A DNA stretch of 38,954 bases from Burkholderia dolosa (lineage in GTDB: Bacteria; Pseudomonadota; Gammaproteobacteria; Burkholderiales; Burkholderiaceae): NCBI RefSeq assembly GCF_902499135.1, contig NZ_CABVPR010000056.1:1-38954 (forward strand), given 5' to 3'. Both the position numbers and the translations under genes were made by a program. The notes under the pieces are model-generated. The model did no database searches, had not been told where the DNA came from, and saw only the letters and a list, made by a program, of their open reading frames with translations. Below are positions 34,458-38,954 of the stretch, piece by piece. Every line of letters begins with the position of its first letter. The first letter of the stretch is position 1.

Positions 34458-35117
34458 ATGCGCGACATCATCGACGGCTTTCTGCGCTTTCAGCGCGAGG
34501 TCTATCCGCAACGTATCGAGCTTTTCAAGCAGCTCGCGACGCAGCAGAACCCGAAGGCGCTGTTCGTCACATGTTCGGACAGCCGCGTCGTGCCCGAGCT
34601 GCTCACGCAACGCGAGCCGGGCGAACTTTTCGTGATCCGCAACGCGGGCAACATCGTGCCGTCGTACGGCCCGGAGCCGGGCGGCGTATCGGCGACCGTC
34701 GAATATGCGGTCGCGGTGCTCGGCGTGCGCGACATCGTGATCTGCGGCCACTCGGACTGCGGCGCGATGGGCGCGATTGCCCGCTGCACGTGTCTCGACC
34801 ATCTGCCGGCCGTCGCGAACTGGCTGCGCCATTCCGACGCGGCGAAGGTGATCAACGCATCGCATCAATTTGATACGCCGCGCGCGAAACTGGACGGGCT
34901 CGTGCGCGAGAACGTCATCGCGCAGCTCGCGAACCTGCGTACGCATCCGTCGGTCGCGCTCGCGCTGGAACAGGGGCGGATGAACCTGCACGGCTGGGTG
35001 TACGACATCGAGCGCGGCAGCATCGACGCGCTCGACGGCGCGACGCAACGCTTCGTGCCGCTCGCCGAATCGCCGACAACCGTTGCGGTGACGTCGCGCA
35101 AGAGCGCGCAGGGGTAA
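34458..35117 (+). CDS. Beta-class carbonic anhydrase
   Basis: This 219-aa zinc enzyme interconverts CO2 and bicarbonate in the cytoplasm. The beta-class ligands are visible: C39, with D41 and R43 of the CSDSR dyad, and H98 and C101 in [23 protein letters not shown] follows in the expected place. The length matches the CynT/Can group of about 220 aa. GGAGG (34448-34452) lies 5 nt before the ATG. It appears monocistronic and ends at a hairpin at 35128. It has no evident link to the glycosylation island other than position. Confidence 0.95.
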   Translation: MRDIIDGFLRFQREVYPQRIELFKQLATQQNPKALFVTCSDSRVVPELLTQREPGELFVIRNAGNIVPSYGPEPGGVSATVEYAVAVLGVRDIVICGHSDCGAMGAIARCTCLDHLPAVANWLRHSDAAKVINASHQFDTPRAKLDGLVRENVIAQLANLRTHPSVALALEQGRMNLHGWVYDIERGSIDALDGATQRFVPLAESPTTVAVTSRKSAQG

Positions 35118-35127
35118 GGTGGCGCGG

Positions 35128-35150
35128 CGCGTTTCCGGGACGCGGTTTTT
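35128..35150 (+). terminator. Probable terminator after the carbonic anhydrase gene
   Basis: CGCGT (35128-35132) and ACGCG (35140-35144) form a short stem with a 7-nt loop, followed by G and five T (35146-35150). A second, stronger hairpin without a T run, GTGCCGGCC/GGCCGGCAC (35165-35187), lies just behind and may help. Confidence 0.6.
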
Positions 35151-35286
35151 GCTGCCGTGAACGCGTGCCGGCCGACGTGGCCGGCACCGTGGCGACCGTT
35201 TCCGGGCGCGCTGCGCGTCGTGTCGCGATGTGTCGCGATGTGTCGGCAGTCGCCGTTGCGACGCAGCCTCCGCAATTTCGCAGCGG

Positions 35287-35318
35287 AAAAAAACGGCCAC
35301 ACGGGGGAAGAGTGGCCG
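35287..35318 (-). terminator. Minus-strand intrinsic terminator
   Basis: GTGGCCG and CGGCCAC (plus-strand 35312-35318 and 35294-35300) form a 7-bp stem with an 11-nt loop. On the minus strand it is followed by a run of seven T (plus-strand A run 35287-35293), and an A/T tract lies on the other side. No minus-strand gene upstream of it was recognised. Confidence 0.7.
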
Positions 35319-35351
35319 AAAAAATCGTCGATCCCGGGCACGAGGGGACGT
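35287..35351 (-). ncRNA. Candidate small RNA of about 65 nt
   Basis: A possible minus-strand promoter, TTGAGT (35382-35387) and TACACT (35358-35363) with an 18-nt spacer, would start a transcript near 35351 that ends at the orphan terminator at 35287. The -35 lies inside the inverted repeat 35374-35392. Both promoter boxes are only 4/6 matches, so this is a proposal. Confidence 0.22.
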
Positions 35352-35373
35352 AATCGAAGTGTAGGAACATCGG

Positions 35374-35392
35374 CACTATTTACTCAATAGTG
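35374..35392. promoter_or_regulatory. Inverted repeat, possible operator
   Basis: CACTATT (35374-35380) and AATAGTG (35386-35392) are perfect 7-bp arms around a 5-bp centre. There is no T run, so an operator is more likely than a terminator. Confidence 0.35.
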
Positions 35393-35692
35393 GCAAACGC
35401 GCATTTGAGACGGTAATTGTTGCCTTCGTCTGGATCGGCGGTTCGCGCAACGTGCGCCGACCGACTCGATGGAACGAGAAATCGAACCGTGAGCGCTGCA
35501 CGACGCTACGCTTTCGATCGGGGCTCAGGGGTCGTTGCGCGAGGTGTTCGCTCGGAAGCAACCGCGATGAGGGGTTGCGCGTGTCTGTCCGCATTTGGCT
35601 TCCACAGAACGCTTGCCTGGCGCAAAGCCAAGCCGTCGGTTCCCGGTATGCCGACCATCTACACCGCCATCAACGTTTGCTATGCTTCGCGG

Positions 35693-35724
35693 TTGAAATT
35701 GAATCGGCCTCGCCTTTCAATTTC
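35693..35724 (+). promoter_or_regulatory. Candidate vgrG promoter with overlapping palindrome
   Basis: TTGAAA (35693-35698) and TTCAAT (35716-35721) are spaced by 17 nt, giving a plausible sigma-70 promoter 80-110 bp before vgrG. A perfect 9-bp inverted repeat, GAAATTGAA (35695-35703) and TTCAATTTC (35716-35724), covers both boxes, as an operator would. Confidence 0.4.
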
Positions 35725-35802
35725 CATTCAACAAATACCGTATGCGCGCGTCCGATTGTCTGAGAGCAATGAGGCGCGTGCTTCCCTAAACGGGGTTCTC
35801 GC

Positions 35803-38310
35803 ATGGCCGGGGAAGTCTTGCTAAAAGTGCTGCGCGGCGGCTACGCGCAGTTCGATCGCATCGTCAAACTCGACACGCCGCTCGGCAACGACGCGCTCGT
35901 GCCGTTGTACGTCAGGATCGGCGCGCGGCTGGGGCGCAATTTCGACGTGATCGTCGACGCCTGCTCGGTTGCCGGCGACGCGATCAAGCTCAACGCGTTG
36001 CTGCTGCAGCCCGTCACGCTGTGGATTCGCCAGACCGACGGCGGCTACCTGCCGATTCACGGCTACGTGCAGCGTGCGCGCCGTCTGGGAAGCGACGGAT
36101 CGCTGTCGTATTTTCAGCTGCACTTCTCGTCGTGGCTCAGCTTCCTCAAACTGAGCAGCGACCGCCGCGACTGGCAGGAAGCCGGCGGCCTGCAGATCCT
36201 GACCGACGTGTTCGACAAGCATCCGCAGGCGAGCGGCCACTACGGATTCGAGCTGCGCACCGCGCTGCGCTCGTACTCGCACCGCGTTCAATGGGAGACC
36301 GACTGGAACTTCGTGCATCGGAGCATGGAAGAGGCCGGCGTGTTTGCCCGCTTCGATTTCGCGAAGGACGGCAAGTCGCACAAGGTCGTCGTGATGGACG
36401 ACCTGTATTTCGGGCCGTCGCTGCCGAAGCCGGAGATGAAGTTCAGCCGCGCCGGCTCGGACGACGGGTTCGACGGCCTCACGCAGTTGAGCGAGCAACA
36501 GGACGCACAAAGCGCGATGCTCACGCTCGGCACGGCCGACTACAAGCAGCCGGACTTCGACAAGCGGGTCAGCACGCCGGCGGCCGATCTGGACGAACTG
36601 CCCGGCCAGGGCGAAGAGTACCTGTATACCGGCTCGCAAACGTGGCCGGTCGCGGACGCCGGATACGAACAAGCGCGTATCCGCACCGAGGAATGGGCGT
36701 CGCGCGCCAAGCGCTATTTCGCGGTCGGCAGCCCACGCTACGCGTTGCCCGGCTACTGGTTCAAGGTGACGGGACATCCGCTGCTCGACACGCTGCCGGA
36801 AGAAGACCGCGAGCTGTCGATCATCGCGAGCGACTGGCTGATCCAGAACAACCTGCCCGGGCTCGACACCGTCGCGCAATTTCCGCGCAGCCTGCGCGGC
36901 TCGATCGAGCAGGCACGAGCCGCCGGCGTCGGCGCCGCGACGACTCACCGCGACGGCGGCATCGGCTTCATCCAGGTCGAGATCGAGGCGCAGCGCCGCC
37001 GCACGCCGTTTCGCAGCCCGTTCGAGCACCGCAAGCCCGAGATGCACTTGCAGACCGCGATCGTGGTCACGGGCAACGATGAAGAAATTCATACGGACGA
37101 CGGCAACCGCGTACGCGTGAGGACGACGGACAGCCGGAAAGACCGCAATACCGCGTCGACGCCGTGGATCCGCGCCGCCATGCCGGACGCCGGCGCGAAG
37201 CGGGGCGGCTACTTCCCGCTGCGCAAGGGCGATCAGGTGCTGCTCGGATTCGTGAACGGCGATTGCGACCGGCCGGTCATCGTCTCCCGCCTGCACGGCG
37301 GCGCAACGATGCCCGTATGGCATACGCACGGGCTGCTGTCCGGTCTGCGCTCACGCGAATACGGCGGCGACGGATTCAACCAGCTCGTCATGGACGACGC
37401 CACCGGTCAGAACCGCGTCCACCTTTACTCGTCGAGCTACAGCTCTCATCTGCATTTGGGCTATCTGATCGAGCAGAGCGAGAACACCCGCGGTGCGTTC
37501 CTCGGCAGCGGGTTCGACCTGAAGTCCAACGCGTACGGCGCCGTGCGCGCCGAGCAGGGGCTGTACGTGTCGACGCAGCCGGCGGCCGCGCAGCCGCTCA
37601 ACGTGACGGCTGCCACCGAGCCGTTGGCCGGTGCGGAAGCCGTATTCGAAACGGTGTCGAAGGCCAGTGAAACGAACCGCGCCGAAAGCCTCCAGGACGG
37701 CCAGGCCGCGCTGAAGGCGTTCACCGACGCGACGCAGCGCACGGTCGCGGGCTCGACGAGCGGCGGCCGCACGGCCGGCGGGGGCACGGGCAACGCGAAC
37801 GGTTTCGCGAAGCCCGTGATGCTGCTGTCGAGCCCCGAAGGCATCGCCGCGTCGACCCAGCAGTCGGCGCACATCGCGGCGAACCAGCATGCGAACGTGG
37901 TGGCCGGCAAGAATGTGAACCTGGCAGCGGGCAAATCGTTGCTGGCCAGCGTGCTCGACAAGATGAGCCTGTTCGCTCAGAACCTCGGCATCAAGATCTT
38001 CGCGGCGAAGGGGCCGATCGACATCCAGGCGCAAAGCGGTCCGGCTTCGCTGGTCGGGCTGCAGGACGTGAAGATCGAGAGCGCAGACGGCAGACTGATT
38101 CTGACCGCTGCGAAGGAGGTCTGGATCGGTGCGGGCGGTTCGTATATCCGGATCAAGGGCGGTCTGATCGAGAACGTGACGACCGGGCAGATCCTGGAGA
38201 AATGCGCGAGCTGGGACAAGCCCGGCGGCGCGAGCGGAACGATTCGCGATCCGTTGCAGGCCACGCCCGTGTCGACGGATGGCGGGCGCGGTTCGCTGTT
38301 CTCCGGCTGA
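35803..38310 (+). CDS. vgrG: Type VI secretion system spike protein VgrG
   Basis: VgrG (835 aa) forms the trimeric spike on the Hcp tube of the type VI secretion system and carries effectors. A gp27-like part covers about residues 1-370 (GYAQFDRIVKLDTPLGNDAL, YFQLHFSSWLSFLKLSSDRR), followed by the gp5 OB-fold (about 420-505, DDGNRVRVRT, GYFPLRKGDQVLLGFVNGD, DRPVIVSRLHGG). A DUF2345-type beta-helix needle comes after about 670 (SSPEGIAASTQQSAHIAANQ, KIESADGRLILTAAKEVWIG). No enzymatic domain is seen after the needle, so it is a structural carrier, not an evolved VgrG. Sixty bases downstream a probable cargo gene starts. No other T6SS core gene is in the window, so it looks like an orphan vgrG module. 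Confidence 0.94.
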   Translation: MAGEVLLKVLRGGYAQFDRIVKLDTPLGNDALVPLYVRIGARLGRNFDVIVDACSVAGDAIKLNALLLQPVTLWIRQTDGGYLPIHGYVQRARRLGSDGSLSYFQLHFSSWLSFLKLSSDRRDWQEAGGLQILTDVFDKHPQASGHYGFELRTALRSYSHRVQWETDWNFVHRSMEEAGVFARFDFAKDGKSHKVVVMDDLYFGPSLPKPEMKFSRAGSDDGFDGLTQLSEQQDAQSAMLTLGTADYKQPDFDKRVSTPAADLDELPGQGEEYLYTGSQTWPVADAGYEQARIRTEEWASRAKRYFAVGSPRYALPGYWFKVTGHPLLDTLPEEDRELSIIASDWLIQNNLPGLDTVAQFPRSLRGSIEQARAAGVGAATTHRDGGIGFIQVEIEAQRRRTPFRSPFEHRKPEMHLQTAIVVTGNDEEIHTDDGNRVRVRTTDSRKDRNTASTPWIRAAMPDAGAKRGGYFPLRKGDQVLLGFVNGDCDRPVIVSRLHGGATMPVWHTHGLLSGLRSREYGGDGFNQLVMDDATGQNRVHLYSSSYSSHLHLGYLIEQSENTRGAFLGSGFDLKSNAYGAVRAEQGLYVSTQPAAAQPLNVTAATEPLAGAEAVFETVSKASETNRAESLQDGQAALKAFTDATQRTVAGSTSGGRTAGGGTGNANGFAKPVMLLSSPEGIAASTQQSAHIAANQHANVVAGKNVNLAAGKSLLASVLDKMSLFAQNLGIKIFAAKGPIDIQAQSGPASLVGLQDVKIESADGRLILTAAKEVWIGAGGSYIRIKGGLIENVTTGQILEKCASWDKPGGASGTIRDPLQATPVSTDGGRGSLFSG

Positions 38311-38369
38311 CGTGCGGCAACGGTCAGCCGCGTAGCAAGAAAAACGACAAACGAGAGATTCCGAGCAAC

Positions 38370-38954
38370 ATGAGCAAGAGCCATCCCAGCCCGAAGCCGG
38401 CCGGCCCGGATAGGCAGGCGCCTGCTGCGCCGGGCAGCCCTGCAACGCCCCCTTATCGGCCGCTGAACTGGGCGTTCCCGTTCACCCCGGGCGACAGCGC
38501 GGATGCGGCCGACCCGATGACGTACATGAAAGCGCTGGCAGCAGCCGAAGACGGGTTCTATCCGCTCGGCGCGAACGGCATGTGGCATGGCGGCATCCAC
38601 TTCGACCAGAACACCGGCGCTCGCCTGAAGCAAGGCGACGGCGTTCGCGCGATCGCCGATGGAGAAGTCGTCGCATACCGGCTCGACAGCAAGTATCCGG
38701 AGCAGGAATACCAGGACGGACGGCACGCGCTGTATTCGACCGGTTTCGTGCTGATCCGCCATCGGCTGCAACTGCCGCCGGCACCGCCGCCAGCGAAGCC
38801 TGATCCAGCGAAGGATTCGGCAGCGCCGCCGTCTACGCCGGCCACTGCGAGCACGACGGCGAGCAAGCCGGCACCCGACGAAACGCTGACGTTCTTCAGT
38901 CTGTACATGCACGTGATGGACTGGAACAGCTATCAGCTGGCGGCCGAACAGGCC
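38370..38954 (+). CDS. M23-peptidase-like protein, probable T6SS cargo (partial)
   Basis: The reading frame starts at 38370 and is open to the window edge (195 codons, 3' end missing). After a Pro/Ala-rich leader (1-35) there is a block resembling M23 (LytM-type) peptidases: MWHGGIHFD (71-79), then GDGVRAIADGEVVAYR, then STGFVLIRHRL with H131 and FFSLYMHV with H181, which fit the metal-site histidines. Between H131 and H181 a Pro/Ala/Ser/Thr-rich insert (about 135-170) interrupts the domain. M23 enzymes cut peptidoglycan cross-bridges, so a wall-degrading effector loaded on the upstream VgrG is likely. There is no signal peptide, consistent with T6SS export. An immunity gene would be expected beyond the window. 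Confidence 0.75.
   Translation, partial: MSKSHPSPKPAGPDRQAPAAPGSPATPPYRPLNWAFPFTPGDSADAADPMTYMKALAAAEDGFYPLGANGMWHGGIHFDQNTGARLKQGDGVRAIADGEVVAYRLDSKYPEQEYQDGRHALYSTGFVLIRHRLQLPPAPPPAKPDPAKDSAAPPSTPATASTTASKPAPDETLTFFSLYMHVMDWNSYQLAAEQA

Larger units (their letters stand above)
35118..35802. other. Intergenic region between carbonic anhydrase and vgrG
   Basis: This 685-bp region holds no convincing protein gene. From left to right it has the carbonic anhydrase terminator, a GC hairpin (35165-35187), a minus-strand terminator (35287-35318), an inverted repeat (35374-35392), about 290 bp with no recognised feature, and a palindromic vgrG promoter candidate (35693-35724). Its base composition is more AT-rich than the surrounding genes. 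Confidence 0.6.

Noticed and set aside
33635-34471. Minus-strand open frame with a Ser-Tyr-Glu-Leu-Arg-Ala-Thr repeat and Gly-His run
   Set aside because: It is a translation of the heptamer and hexamer arrays; no start signal and no family resemblance.
35376-35594. 72-aa minus-strand frame before the orphan terminator
   Set aside because: The composition is Arg/Ser-rich, there is no ribosome binding site, and nothing resembles a known family; it cannot be separated from chance.

Overview
The window is GC-rich chromosomal DNA whose gene content and order fit Burkholderia, most likely the B. cepacia complex. The indicators are flhDC beside a family 4 glycosyltransferase and an H-NS-like protein, rpsU-fliC-fliD-fliT in a row, a TPR/GT41 glycosyltransferase next to fliT, and a vgrG with its cargo gene. 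The assignment rests on recognition of proteins and synteny; no search was run. No rRNA, tRNA, insertion sequence, phage or CRISPR array was seen.

Left part (1-10.8 kb): flagellar master regulator genes flhD-flhC (minus strand, long leader, inverted repeat over the putative -35), a GT4 glycosyltransferase, an H-NS-type nucleoid protein, aquaporin Z, a Cof-type HAD phosphatase, a BadF/NAGK-type sugar kinase, 3-methyladenine DNA glycosylase I, a PepSY membrane protein divergent from a TonB-dependent siderophore receptor with a Fur-box-like site between them, and rpsU.

Flagellar part (10.8-14.2 kb): a sigma-28-like promoter, a short flagellin (274 aa, reduced Ser/Thr-rich centre), the cap protein FliD and the chaperone FliT, closed by a strong terminator.

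Glycosylation island (14.3-34.3 kb): two divergent gene trains leave a shared 463-bp control region (25737-26199). The minus-strand train has four TPR + GT41 (O-GlcNAc-transferase-like) glycosyltransferases, a UDP-glucuronate decarboxylase/UDP-xylose synthase-like enzyme and a two-domain sugar C-methyltransferase-like protein. Four of its five junctions are 4-nt ATGA/GTGA overlaps. The plus-strand train has a TylF-like methyltransferase, a DAO-type FAD oxidoreductase, a WbqC-family protein, a second methyltransferase, a WecE/RffA-type sugar aminotransferase and a 930-aa multi-module glycosyltransferase. Both outer ends carry hexanucleotide arrays that switch abruptly from one hexamer to a one-base variant; the right end also has a heptamer array. 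Two of the GT41 genes share an almost identical ~576-bp 5' segment. The simplest reading is an enlarged flagellin O-glycosylation system that builds a methylated amino-deoxysugar (possibly pentose-containing) glycan and attaches it in the cytoplasm before export. This is inferred from gene content and from known flagellin glycosylation in B. cenocepacia.

Right end (34.4-38.95 kb): a beta-carbonic anhydrase, a 685-bp intergenic region with several hairpins and a possible small minus-strand transcript, an orphan-type vgrG (type VI secretion spike) and the start of its likely cargo, an M23-peptidase-like protein cut by the window edge.
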